The notes beneath the pieces are model-generated. The model was not told the origin of the DNA and made no database searches. It saw only the letters and a program-made list of their open reading frames with translations. Positions 1 through 9,159 of a DNA stretch of 34,697 nucleotides are shown here, in pieces. This DNA comes from Clostridia bacterium (GTDB lineage: Bacteria > Bacillota > Peptococcia > Peptococcales > SKKY01), in contig SKKY01000159.1 in the NCBI GenBank assembly GCA_007123515.1, positions 1-34,697 on the forward strand, read 5' to 3'. The position numbers and the translations under genes are program-made. The first letter of the stretch is position 1; every line of letters starts with the position of its first letter.

Positions 1-479
1 ATTGTAATTTTGAAGGAGAAAAGAGTATAAAAGATGTAATTGGATCAGAAAAGTTTGATAAATCGGATTTGATAAAAGTTCTTCATCGTACCCAGCAAGA
101 GTTTGGTTATATACCGCCAGCTTTACAGGTAGAAATAGCCGAAAAATTATCGGTGCCATTGGCAGAGGTTAATGGGGTTGTAACGTTCTATTCTTATTTT
201 ACAACTAGTCCGAGAGGTCGGTATAGTATAAATGTCTGTTTAGGTACGGCTTGTTATGTCAAAGGCTCACAAAAAATATTTGATAAGTTTATATCGGAGT
301 TGAAAATAGCGGTTGGAGAAACGACCGATGATGGATTGTTTACACTTGAAGGATGTCGTTGTATTGGGGCATGCGGGCTGGCGCCTGTAATTACAATTAA
401 CGAAGATGTTCATGGGCAGCTTTCCGAAAATGATGTGACGGGTCTTATAGAAAGCTATCGCAAGAAAGGCAGTGAATAA
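1..479 (+). CDS. NuoE-like / HndA 2Fe-2S subunit of NAD(P)-linked [FeFe]-hydrogenase, 5' truncated by window edge
   Basis: Translation (HRTQQEFGYIPPALQ...GVVTFYSYFTTSPRG...CLGTACYVKGSQKI...EGCRCIGACGLAPV) has the NuoE C-x4-C / C-x3-C pattern. The frame is open to base 3 (CNFEGEKSIKDVIGSEKFDKSD...), so the TTG at 69 in the ORF track is probably not the real start. Confidence 0.9.
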   Translation, partial: CNFEGEKSIKDVIGSEKFDKSDLIKVLHRTQQEFGYIPPALQVEIAEKLSVPLAEVNGVVTFYSYFTTSPRGRYSINVCLGTACYVKGSQKIFDKFISELKIAVGETTDDGLFTLEGCRCIGACGLAPVITINEDVHGQLSENDVTGLIESYRKKGSE

Positions 480-481
480 AA

Positions 482-847
482 ATGAAGACAATACAAGAGT
501 TGGCCGACTGGAAAGAGCAAATTCTAAAAAGTGAGCAAGAGTTTGGTGAAACTAAAAGGGTGCAGGTTCAGATTGCGATGTCTACTTGTGGGATTACAGC
601 GGGCGCAAAGGTTGTTTTAGAAGAATTGAAGCTAATTCTAAAAGAAAAGCAGATAATAGATGTTGAAGTTTCTCAAACGGGCTGCCCCGGACTTTGTTTT
701 AGCGAGCCGCTTGTTTCCGTTTTCCATGTTGGAGAAAAGGGCAGAATATATGGAAACATAAAGAAAAACATGGTAGAAAGAATTGTCGAGGAAGATATTA
801 TAAAGAATCAGCCAATAAAGGAATGGCTGATTAATAGAGAAGGATAG
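482..847 (+). CDS. HndB-like thioredoxin-fold 2Fe-2S ferredoxin domain protein
   Basis: 121 aa; 'STCGITAGAK...QTGCPGLCFSEPLVSV' motif; lies between nuoE-like and nuoF-like genes. Confidence 0.85.
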   Translation: MKTIQELADWKEQILKSEQEFGETKRVQVQIAMSTCGITAGAKVVLEELKLILKEKQIIDVEVSQTGCPGLCFSEPLVSVFHVGEKGRIYGNIKKNMVERIVEEDIIKNQPIKEWLINREG

Positions 848-853
848 GGGGAA

Positions 854-2650
854 GTGATGAAAAATATAGTAACCCATGTGCTTGTTTGTGAATGTGAATC
901 ATGTCAGGCCAAAAACAGCCAGGCAATTTATAATAATTTATATTTTGAGCTTGAGTCACATCATCTTAGTGAGCAGATAAAAGTTGTCAGAACCAGCTGT
1001 TTTGGTTTTTGCGAATCAGGGCCGGCTATTATTGTTTATCCTGAATCGGTGGTCTATGGGCCGGTATCTCCTGCAGATATAAAAGATATTGTAAGGGAAC
1101 ATTTTTTGAATGGAAAAATTCTAGAAAGCCTGCTATATGAAAAAAAAGAAACACCGTTTTCTTTGTTTGATTTTGAAAAAATCCCTTTTTTTGAGCACCA
1201 AAAAAGAATTGTTTTGGATAATTGTGGAATTATAGATCCTGAAAGTCTTGAAGAATATGTCGCAAGGGACGGTTATTTGGCTTTGGCGATTGCTGTAACG
1301 GAAATGACCCCGGAAGAGGTTATCGAGATTATTTCAAAGTCCGGTCTTCGCGGTCGTGGCGGTGGTGGTTTTCCGACCGGCAAAAAGTGGGATTTTGCGA
1401 GAAAGGCAAACGGAAAAGAAAAATATGTTATTTGTAATGCTGATGAAGGCGATCCCGGGGCGTTTATGGACAGGAGTGTCCTGGAAGGCGATCCCCATAG
1501 TGTAATTGAAGCCATGGCGATTGCCGGTTATGCCATAGGTGCTTCGAAAGGTTATGTATATGTCCGGGCCGAATATCCTCTGGCCATAAAAAGGCTTGAG
1601 CTAGCCCTGGCACAAGCAGAAGAACATGCACTGATAGGCGAAAACATGTTCGGCATAGGGCGTGGTTTTTCGGTAGAAGTTCGCTTAGGAGCCGGCGCGT
1701 TTGTTTGTGGTGAGGAGACAGCCCTAATCGCATCAATTGAGGGGAAAAGGGGAGAACCGAGACCTCGACCACCGTTTCCGGCTAACCAGGGTCTTTGGCA
1801 AGAACCTACCATTATTAATAACGTAGAGACGCTGGCTAATGTACCGAAAATTATTAAAAATGGGGCAGAGTGGTTTAATGAAGTAGGGACAGAAAAAAGC
1901 AAAGGCACTAAGGTCTTTGCTTTAGCCGGAAAGATACAAAATACCGGCCTGATTGAAGTACCGATGGGTACTAAATTATCGACTATTATTTATGAAATAG
2001 GCGGAGGCATTCCTGAGGGGAAAAAATTTAAAGCTGCTCAGACCGGAGGACCGTCCGGAGGTTGTATTCCGGCTGAACTTATGGAAATAGAAATCGATTA
2101 CGATAATTTAATTAAGGCCGGCTCAATGATGGGGTCGGGAGGTTTAATTATCTTAGATGAAGATACTTGCATGGTCGATGTATCAAGATTTTTTCTTGAA
2201 TTTACCCAGGAAGAATCCTGTGGAAAATGTCCTCCATGCAGAATTGGTACAAAAAGAATGCTGGAAATTTTAAATAAAATAACTGAAGGAAAAGGGCAGG
2301 CTGAAGATCTTGAGAATCTTCAGGATATTGCGGAAATAATAAAATCGGCTTCACTATGTGGCCTTGGGCAGAGTGCTCCGAACCCGGTGTTAAGCACCCT
2401 TCAATATTTTATAGAAGAGTACGAAGCCCATATTTTTGAAAAAAAATGCCCGGCCGGAGTTTGTCAGGCACTTCTACAATATTCCGTCATTCCGGAAAAA
2501 TGCATTGGATGTGGACTATGTGCCAGAAATTGTCCCGTGGGAGCCATATCAGGAAAACCACGGGAGTTATATACGATTGACCAGAGAAAGTGCATCAAAT
2601 GTAATGCCTGCATCGAAAAGTGTCCGGTTAACGCTATTTTAAAAGATTGA
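854..2650 (+). CDS. NuoF-like / HndC (HydB) NADH-binding flavoprotein subunit with N-terminal 2Fe-2S and C-terminal 2x[4Fe-4S] domains
   Basis: GLRGRGGGGFPTGKKW, NADEGDPGAFMDR, ESCGKCPPCRIGT, and C-terminal CIGCGLCARNCP / CIKCNACIEKCP. Confidence 0.93.
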   Translation: MMKNIVTHVLVCECESCQAKNSQAIYNNLYFELESHHLSEQIKVVRTSCFGFCESGPAIIVYPESVVYGPVSPADIKDIVREHFLNGKILESLLYEKKETPFSLFDFEKIPFFEHQKRIVLDNCGIIDPESLEEYVARDGYLALAIAVTEMTPEEVIEIISKSGLRGRGGGGFPTGKKWDFARKANGKEKYVICNADEGDPGAFMDRSVLEGDPHSVIEAMAIAGYAIGASKGYVYVRAEYPLAIKRLELALAQAEEHALIGENMFGIGRGFSVEVRLGAGAFVCGEETALIASIEGKRGEPRPRPPFPANQGLWQEPTIINNVETLANVPKIIKNGAEWFNEVGTEKSKGTKVFALAGKIQNTGLIEVPMGTKLSTIIYEIGGGIPEGKKFKAAQTGGPSGGCIPAELMEIEIDYDNLIKAGSMMGSGGLIILDEDTCMVDVSRFFLEFTQEESCGKCPPCRIGTKRMLEILNKITEGKGQAEDLENLQDIAEIIKSASLCGLGQSAPNPVLSTLQYFIEEYEAHIFEKKCPAGVCQALLQYSVIPEKCIGCGLCARNCPVGAISGKPRELYTIDQRKCIKCNACIEKCPVNAILKD

Positions 2651-2663
2651 GGAGCTCTGTATT

Positions 2664-4442
2664 ATGAAAAAAGAAATTCATATAAAAATTAATGGTGCAG
2701 AAATTACGGCCAGCGAAGGAATGACCATTATGGAGGCTGCCAGAGCTAACAATATTACTATTCCTTCATTATGTTATCTAAAAGATGTAAATCAGATTGG
2801 TGCCTGTCGTATATGTATAGTAGAGATAAAGGGCATCCGGGGCCTGCAGTCTTCTTGTACCTATCCGGTGGAAAAGAATATGGAAATATTCACTAATTCT
2901 GAAAAAGTCAGAAAAGTTAGAAGAGGAGTGCTTGAGTTGATTTTATCAAATCATCCTCAGGACTGTCTGAAATGTTCAAGAAATCAAAATTGCGAACTAC
3001 AAAAGCTGAGCATTGAATTAGGGGTTAAAGACATACGTTTTCCGGGGGCAATTAGCTACGATCAATATAAAGAAGACCGGATGTTTAAAACTGTTGCGAT
3101 CGAAAGAAATCCAGAAAAATGCATCCTGTGCAAGCGATGTATCGCCGCCTGTTCTGACATACAGGAAGTGGGGATTTTAGCGGCTATTAACAGAGGATTT
3201 GATACGATTGTTACCACAGCCTTTGACCACCAGCTAGAAAATATAAATTGTACGCTTTGCGGGCAATGCATTAATGTCTGTCCTGTTGAGGCGATCCAGG
3301 AGAAAAGTGAAATTGATAAAGTGTTTAATGCGATAAATAACCAAGAACTTCATGTCGTGGTCCAGACCGCTCCTACTGTAAGAGCTACGCTTGGTGAAAT
3401 TTTTGGTTTGCCGATTGGATCGAATGTGAAAGGGAAAATGGTGGCTGCATTAAAACTGTTAGGCTTTGACAAGGTCTTTGATACTGATTTTTCAGCGGAC
3501 TTGACCATTATTGAAGAAGGCTATGAATTTATTGACAGACTAAAAAACAATAAGAATCTTCCATTAATTACATCCTGCAGTCCGGGTTGGATTAAATATT
3601 GTGAGCATCATTTCCCGGAATTTATCGATCATCTTTCATCCTGCAAATCGCCTCAACAGATGTTTGGCGCCCTGTCTAAAACCTATTATCCAGAGATTTG
3701 TGGTATTGATCCGAAGAAGATTTTTTCTGTATCGGTAATGCCCTGTACGGCCAAAAAATATGAAGCAGACCGTAAAGAGATTAATGCAGGTGATGCAAGA
3801 GATGTTGACGCAGTGCTGACAATCAGGGAATTAGGGCGCATGATTAAAGAGGCCGGTATTGATTTTAATGCTCTTGAGGATCAGGATTTTGACTTGCCTA
3901 TGGGACAGTCAACGGGAGCGGGTGTTATTTTTGGAACGACAGGTGGCGTGATGGAAGCAGCGTTGAGGACAGTTTCCGAGGTAATTACCGGAAAACCCCT
4001 TGATACCATTGAGTTTATGAATGTGCGTGGAATTTCTGAGGGACTTAAAGAATCAACGGTTACAATAGGAGACAAAACGATTAGAGTGGCAGTAGCACAT
4101 GGCCTGAAAAATGCCAGGATAGTACTTGAAAAAATAAAAGCCGGAGAATCATACCATTTTGTAGAAATAATGGCTTGTCCTGGTGGATGTATTGGCGGAG
4201 GAGGAACACCGATTATAGATGCTCAGACAAAGTCAAGACTAAAGGAAAGTCATTTAGTAACAAGAGCTCGGGCTATTTATGATGAGGATTGCAACAGCCC
4301 GCTTAGGCAGTCTCACAAGAATCCATCGATTCAAAGATTGTATGATGAATTTCTTGGTGAGCCTAACGGAAAGCTTGCTCATACCTTGCTTCACACAACC
4401 TACAAAGCCCGGAAAAAATATCCGGATTTCGAGGGATCATAA
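2664..4442 (+). CDS. [FeFe]-hydrogenase catalytic subunit (HndD/HydA type)
   Basis: N-terminal 2Fe-2S domain (SLCYLKDVNQIGACRIC), CxxCxxxxxC accessory cluster region, two 4Fe-4S motifs, H-cluster motifs TSCSPGW, MPCTAKKYEADR, MACPGGCIGGGGTP, and a C-terminal small-subunit-like tail. Confidence 0.93.
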   Translation: MKKEIHIKINGAEITASEGMTIMEAARANNITIPSLCYLKDVNQIGACRICIVEIKGIRGLQSSCTYPVEKNMEIFTNSEKVRKVRRGVLELILSNHPQDCLKCSRNQNCELQKLSIELGVKDIRFPGAISYDQYKEDRMFKTVAIERNPEKCILCKRCIAACSDIQEVGILAAINRGFDTIVTTAFDHQLENINCTLCGQCINVCPVEAIQEKSEIDKVFNAINNQELHVVVQTAPTVRATLGEIFGLPIGSNVKGKMVAALKLLGFDKVFDTDFSADLTIIEEGYEFIDRLKNNKNLPLITSCSPGWIKYCEHHFPEFIDHLSSCKSPQQMFGALSKTYYPEICGIDPKKIFSVSVMPCTAKKYEADRKEINAGDARDVDAVLTIRELGRMIKEAGIDFNALEDQDFDLPMGQSTGAGVIFGTTGGVMEAALRTVSEVITGKPLDTIEFMNVRGISEGLKESTVTIGDKTIRVAVAHGLKNARIVLEKIKAGESYHFVEIMACPGGCIGGGGTPIIDAQTKSRLKESHLVTRARAIYDEDCNSPLRQSHKNPSIQRLYDEFLGEPNGKLAHTLLHTTYKARKKYPDFEGS

Positions 4443-4483
4443 ATAAGGACTTTACTATTATTAAAAAAAAAAGTAGAATAAAG

Positions 4484-5500
4484 ATGTTTAAAAGTAATAG
4501 GAGTGGTGTACACGTGAATTTTAAGTTTAAAAACCACAAATTTACTCTGATGTTTATTCCTCATAACAATGCTACGGTACGAAGCGTAAAGATACCGGCT
4601 CTTTTGATAAATGCACTGGCAATTTTTGGCCTTTTATCACTGATTGTTGTGAGCGTCTTATTTGTTAAGTCTGCAGAGCTAGAAGAAAAAGTATTAGAAA
4701 ATGATACTTTAAAAATAGTAAACACTATCCAAAGTGAAGAGATCCGAACCCTTAAAGAGGAAACCACAATAGCACTAGAAAAGCTCGATGAGATAAGGTC
4801 AACAGACTTTAAAGTGCGAGAAATGGTGGGTCTTGAAGTAAAAAGGGAAGAGGCAAACGTAACCGCTTCCAGGGGTAGTGGCGGAACAGAGTTTCCGCAA
4901 AGAAGTCTTGTTGCAGAAAATTATGATTTGATGACGACTACATATACATCAGAAGCATCTTTGCAAAATGTTAATGATAATAAAACATATGGTTTATCAG
5001 ATATTGATGAAATAAAAGAGATGCTTTCAGAAATTAATGAAGGTGTCGCAGAGCAGGAAGAAGTTCTTACTGTGCTTGAAAATGAAACGTCGGATCGGTT
5101 ACGATTCCTGGCAGCCAAGCCTCAGGGCTGGCCCACCTCAGGACGGATTACATCCCCTTACGGATGGCGTTCGAATCCCTTTACCGGAAGAGGATCGGAG
5201 TTTCATTCAGGTGTTGATTTTGCCAATTCCTATGGAACAAGGATTAATTCGACTGGATCGGGTCGTGTTACATTTTCCGGATGGCGGGCAGGATATGGTT
5301 ATACTGTGATTATCAATCATGGTTATGGCTATACAACAATGTATTGTCATCTTGCTTCTATTAATGTAAGAGCTGGCGAGACTGTAGAAAGAGGCACAAT
5401 GATTGGCAGAATGGGCCGATCAGGCCGTGCAACCGGAGTGCATCTGCATTATGAGATCACCTATAATGGAAGGTCTATCAATCCTCGGGACACGATGTAA
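4484..5500 (+). CDS. Membrane-anchored M23 family metallopeptidase with coiled coil
   Basis: N-terminal TM (IPALLINALAIFGLLSLIVVSVLFV), Glu-rich coiled coil, M23 motifs SPYGWRSNPFTG...FHSGVDFA...GVHLHYEI. GTG at 4514, preceded by aggag, is an alternative start. Confidence 0.9.
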   Translation: MFKSNRSGVHVNFKFKNHKFTLMFIPHNNATVRSVKIPALLINALAIFGLLSLIVVSVLFVKSAELEEKVLENDTLKIVNTIQSEEIRTLKEETTIALEKLDEIRSTDFKVREMVGLEVKREEANVTASRGSGGTEFPQRSLVAENYDLMTTTYTSEASLQNVNDNKTYGLSDIDEIKEMLSEINEGVAEQEEVLTVLENETSDRLRFLAAKPQGWPTSGRITSPYGWRSNPFTGRGSEFHSGVDFANSYGTRINSTGSGRVTFSGWRAGYGYTVIINHGYGYTTMYCHLASINVRAGETVERGTMIGRMGRSGRATGVHLHYEITYNGRSINPRDTM

Positions 5501-5518
5501 ATAATAAGGAGAGAGTTC

Positions 5519-5914
5519 ATGTTTGGAGCTAAAGATCAAAAGAAAGAAGGGCCGGTTAATTTGGATGTTGTAGAAACGATTATCGGAGCGAATTCTGAAG
5601 TAACAGGCGATGTTTCTTCAGCAGGTTCTGTTAGAATTGACGGAAAGCTACTAGGCACAGTACAGGCAAAAGGCAATGTGATCGTCGGAGAAAAAGGTCT
5701 CCTTGAAGGCAATGCTTTTGCTAACAATGTAGTGGTTGCCGGAAAAATTAAAGGAAACATTAAGGCAAACCAAAAAGTAGAAATCAATGCCAGTGGTAGT
5801 CTTGAAGGAGATATGTCGGCAAAAACGATTGTGATAGAAGATGGGGCTTTATTTTCCGGAAACTGTAAAATGGAGTCTGAAGAGCAACCTTTGTTAAAAA
5901 ATGGCAAAAAGTAA
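5519..5914 (+). CDS. Bactofilin (polymer-forming cytoskeletal protein)
   Basis: VETIIGANSEVTGDVSSAGSVRIDGKLLGTVQAKGNVIVGEKGLLEGN: bactofilin beta-helix repeat pattern. Confidence 0.92.
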   Translation: MFGAKDQKKEGPVNLDVVETIIGANSEVTGDVSSAGSVRIDGKLLGTVQAKGNVIVGEKGLLEGNAFANNVVVAGKIKGNIKANQKVEINASGSLEGDMSAKTIVIEDGALFSGNCKMESEEQPLLKNGKK

Positions 5915-5951
5915 ACGATTGACAAAAAATATAATGGTTAAGGCTAATTAT

Positions 5952-5995
5952 AAAGACTTTTATCAGAGTTCTGGCTTTGATAAAAGTCTTTTTGG
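5952..5995 (+). terminator. Rho-independent terminator after bactofilin
   Basis: aaagacttttatca gagttctggctt tgataaaagtcttttt; 14-bp perfect stem and T tract. Confidence 0.85.
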
Positions 5996-6065
5996 TGTAA
6001 AGAGAGAATAACATTGTTTTTCTTTGTGATAATGAAATATAATGAATAAAAAAGCTGGTGATTTT

Positions 6066-6809
6066 ATGGATGCATATAACATGATTGATATCATTATTGT
6101 CATAGTAGTAATTATCGGAGCGATTGTGGGTTTTCATAAAGGATTTGTGGCAAGCCTGTTTAGTTTTGCCGGAAAGGTTTTAGCGGCTTACTTATCGGTT
6201 AAACTCATCAGACCCTTCATTGATTTATTTCAGATCAAGGAGTTGTTTCTGCAGGGTTTAACGGAGTCTGTTAATGAAAGACTTCCCTTATCCGAAGAGG
6301 TTAAAAATGTTACCTTTGGATACAATGGTAATGGTCTTGATGAGACGCTGGCCGATCATAATGTGATTTTACAGCTAATAGGAAATAATTTAGAAACAGA
6401 AATGGAACGAATGTATTTGATTGCTCAACGTATGGAGGTTGGTACCTTAGGGGAAATGCTCTCTTTGATTGTGGCTAATTTTTTACTCAATATCGTGTCC
6501 TTTCTAGTTTTGTTTTTTATCATTTTAGTTCTTTTTTCTATCATTAAATCTGTTATTTTTAAACTGATAAGTCTTTCAGGAGTTGTTTCCGGGGCGGATA
6601 AGTTTTTTGGGATGATTTTAGGAGCTGCCGTTGATGTTTTTATTCTGGCGTTAGTCCTAGGTTTTGCCTTCGACCTGTTATCAATGTTGCCATTAAATGA
6701 AGACACGTTTTTTATGAGTCTAAGGACATCCATCAGCGAATCATCTTTACAAGAATATTTGTATCAAATTTACAGGTTGATAGTGAGTGAAGGATTCAGG
6801 TTGCTATAG
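6066..6809 (+). CDS. CvpA family membrane protein
   Basis: Multiple TM segments and the N-terminal pattern 'MIDIIIVIVVIIGAIVGFHKGFVASLFSFAGKVLAAYLS' typical of CvpA. Start 6066 preferred over 6042 on RBS spacing. Confidence 0.8.
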   Translation: MDAYNMIDIIIVIVVIIGAIVGFHKGFVASLFSFAGKVLAAYLSVKLIRPFIDLFQIKELFLQGLTESVNERLPLSEEVKNVTFGYNGNGLDETLADHNVILQLIGNNLETEMERMYLIAQRMEVGTLGEMLSLIVANFLLNIVSFLVLFFIILVLFSIIKSVIFKLISLSGVVSGADKFFGMILGAAVDVFILALVLGFAFDLLSMLPLNEDTFFMSLRTSISESSLQEYLYQIYRLIVSEGFRLL

Positions 6810-6821
6810 AAAGGAATTGCA

Positions 6822-7778
6822 GTGGAGAAAAAAAGATATAACATTTATTCAGAGCACTTAAAAAATAAATATGGCGAGAAAGTATATAAGCTGCCTGTGA
6901 ATCTTCCGGGTACTTGCCCTAACAGGGACGGGAACGTGTCTGTGGATGGCTGTACTTTTTGCGATGAAGAAGGATCCGGTTTTGAATGTTTACCGAATGA
7001 TCTATCCGTAAAAAAACAGATAGAGATTAATAAAGCTTTTTTCATAAAACGCTTTAAAGCCAAGAAGTTCATTGTCTATTTTCAGGCATTTACAAATACC
7101 TATATGCCTCTTGAGGAATTTAAAAGCTGTATCATTCAGGCGGTTAAAGATCCTGATGTGGTTGGAGTTTCAATATCAACCAGACCGGATTGCGCCGCCT
7201 CTGAATATCTTGACTTTTTAGCGAAGGTCAAGCAGCGCTATAATATCTCTATTGATGTGGAATTAGGTTTGCAGACAGTAAACTATCATTCACTGATAAA
7301 AATAAACAGAGGTCATACGCTGGCTGAGTACATTGATGCGGCGCTGGCGATTAAAAGCAGAGGGTTTAATTTAGTCACACACCTTATTTTAAATCTTCCT
7401 TATGATACGATGACCGATGTGATTGAAAATGCAAAGGTTGTATCAGCGTTACAGTCAGATTATGTTAAATTGCACTCCTTGTATATTGTTAAAGGCACCG
7501 CATTAAGTAAAGACTATCAGGAAGAAAAGTTTTCTCTGATCTCTTTAGAGGAATATGTGGAGCGGGTGGTAACATTTGTTGAGTATGTAAGCCCGGATAT
7601 TGTCATTCAAAGAATTGTGGGTAAAGGGCCCCAGGGGAACCTTGATTTTTGCAACTGGCAGACAAGCTGGTGGAAAATTAAAGAAATGATTGATCAAAAG
7701 CTTGAAGAAGAAAATACCTTCCAGGGCAGAAAATGTAATTATCTAGATGGATCGGCGGTCAGAAAAGAATTTATGTAG
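6822..7778 (+). CDS. TIGR01212-type radical SAM protein (YhcC-like)
   Basis: KLPVNLPGTCPNRDGNVSVDGCTFCDEEGSGF: Cys motif typical of this radical SAM family; GTG start. Confidence 0.85.
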   Translation: MEKKRYNIYSEHLKNKYGEKVYKLPVNLPGTCPNRDGNVSVDGCTFCDEEGSGFECLPNDLSVKKQIEINKAFFIKRFKAKKFIVYFQAFTNTYMPLEEFKSCIIQAVKDPDVVGVSISTRPDCAASEYLDFLAKVKQRYNISIDVELGLQTVNYHSLIKINRGHTLAEYIDAALAIKSRGFNLVTHLILNLPYDTMTDVIENAKVVSALQSDYVKLHSLYIVKGTALSKDYQEEKFSLISLEEYVERVVTFVEYVSPDIVIQRIVGKGPQGNLDFCNWQTSWWKIKEMIDQKLEEENTFQGRKCNYLDGSAVRKEFM

Positions 7779-7787
7779 CAGGGTGGG

Positions 7788-8000
7788 GTGAAAATGCCAT
7801 TAAAAATCAAAGTAGGAGATCAGTTGCAGATGAAAAAAAAACATCCATGCGGAGGCGATCAATGGCTTGTTATGCGTACAGGAGCCGACTTTGTTATAAA
7901 ATGCCAAACCTGTTCTCATCAGACTTGGATTCCAAGACCTAAACTTGAAAAATCCATTAAGAAATGGACTCCGTCTGAGGGAGAGGAAGAAAAAGAATAA
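7788..8000 (+). CDS. DUF951 family small zinc-ribbon-like protein
   Basis: 70 aa; MKKKHPCGGDQWLVMRTGADFVIKCQTCSHQTWIPRPKLEKSIKK. Confidence 0.85.
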   Translation: MKMPLKIKVGDQLQMKKKHPCGGDQWLVMRTGADFVIKCQTCSHQTWIPRPKLEKSIKKWTPSEGEEEKE

Positions 8001-8105
8001 GATGCTTATCTGTCTTTACTTTTTCCTGTTTCTATGGTAACATTTTGCGTTGTAGACCCTGCTCTTGAAAAAAGAGCCAAAGTCCATGGGGGGAGGTGAA
8101 GACTA

Positions 8106-8390
8106 GTGCGCGAATACGAAATTATGTATATTCTAAACCCAGCTGAAGAAGGCGTCATTGAAGCTCAAATCGAAAAATTCAATAAAGTTATTGCTGATCA
8201 GGGTGGCGAATTAAAAACCCTAACGAAAATGGGTAATCGCAAACTAGCCTATGAAATTGACAAGAAGAATGATGGTTTTTATGTTCTTGCTCGGTTTATG
8301 GGTGATGAAAAGGTTACAGAAGAACTTACCAGAGTGATGAAGATCTCTGATGATGTAATTCGTAATTTAATTGTAAAAGTAGAAGAATAG
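8106..8390 (+). CDS. rpsF: 30S ribosomal protein S6
   Basis: MREYEIMYILNPAEEGVIEAQIEKFNKVI...GNRKLAYEIDKKNDGFYVLARF; GTG start with strong SD ggggggaggtg. Confidence 0.95.
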   Translation: MREYEIMYILNPAEEGVIEAQIEKFNKVIADQGGELKTLTKMGNRKLAYEIDKKNDGFYVLARFMGDEKVTEELTRVMKISDDVIRNLIVKVEE

Positions 8391-8408
8391 AATCGGAGGA
8401 TAAAGTCT

Positions 8409-8804
8409 ATGAACAGAGCCGTATTAGTTGGGAGACTGACAAAAGATCCTGAATTACGATACACCCAATCGGGAATTGCTGTAGCAGGCTTTACTGTTGC
8501 AGTGAACCGCAGATTTAGCCGTGAGGGAGAGGCTTCGGCAGATTTTATTCCCGTTACCGTCTGGCAGAAGCCAGCAGAAAATGTCGCAAAGTATTTAAGT
8601 AAAGGCAGCCAGGTTGCAGTAGATGGAAGAATCCAGACATCAAGTTATGAAAACAAAGAAGGTCAGCGTGTTTATAAAACAGAGATTATTGCTGACAATG
8701 TTGAGTTTTTATCACCTAAGGGTAGTACAAAAGGTTCTTCTGAAAATGATAATGATGGAGATTCACACAAGGGTGATTTTTCCAGTGATGAAATACCATT
8801 TTGA
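8409..8804 (+). CDS. ssb: Single-stranded DNA-binding protein
   Basis: [34 protein letters not shown]... C-terminal acidic tip SSDEIPF. Confidence 0.96.
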   Translation: MNRAVLVGRLTKDPELRYTQSGIAVAGFTVAVNRRFSREGEASADFIPVTVWQKPAENVAKYLSKGSQVAVDGRIQTSSYENKEGQRVYKTEIIADNVEFLSPKGSTKGSSENDNDGDSHKGDFSSDEIPF

Positions 8805-8819
8805 TGGGAGATGAGATAA

Positions 8820-9053
8820 TTGGTTAGACGCGAACGTGGTGGAAGAAGGAAAAAACGTGTTTGCAGTTTCTGTGCCGATAAAAGAAGTTTGATTGACTAT
8901 AAAGAGTTAAACAAACTGACAAAGTACACTTCTGAAAGAGGTAAGATTTTACCGAGAAGAGTATCAGGAAACTGTGCAAAACACCAAAGAGCCTTAACAA
9001 TCGCAATTAAAAGATCAAGATACATTGGTTTATTGCCATACATGATCGACTAA
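8820..9053 (+). CDS. rpsR: 30S ribosomal protein S18
   Basis: [65 protein letters not shown]; apparent TTG start. Confidence 0.95.
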   Translation: MVRRERGGRRKKRVCSFCADKRSLIDYKELNKLTKYTSERGKILPRRVSGNCAKHQRALTIAIKRSRYIGLLPYMID

Positions 9054-9069
9054 AAGAATAAAGTATACA

Positions 9070-9108
9070 AAGGACAAGGATACGAAAGTTCCCTTGTCTT
9101 TTTTTGTG
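9070..9108 (+). terminator. Probable rho-independent terminator after rpsR
   Basis: gacaagg ... cccttgtcttttttt. Confidence 0.7.
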
Positions 9109-9159
9109 TTTTTCCACTATAATAGGTGGGTAGACAGACAAGGAGAGAGATTAAAAATA

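Noticed and set aside
1464-1908. Antisense ORFs within the NuoF-like gene
   Set aside because: Shadow ORFs opposite a highly conserved flavoprotein subunit.
9094-9159. N-terminal extension of the DUF2232 ORF (MSFFVFFHYNRWVDRQGERLKI)
   Set aside because: Overlaps the rpsR terminator; ATG 9160 has a proper SD.
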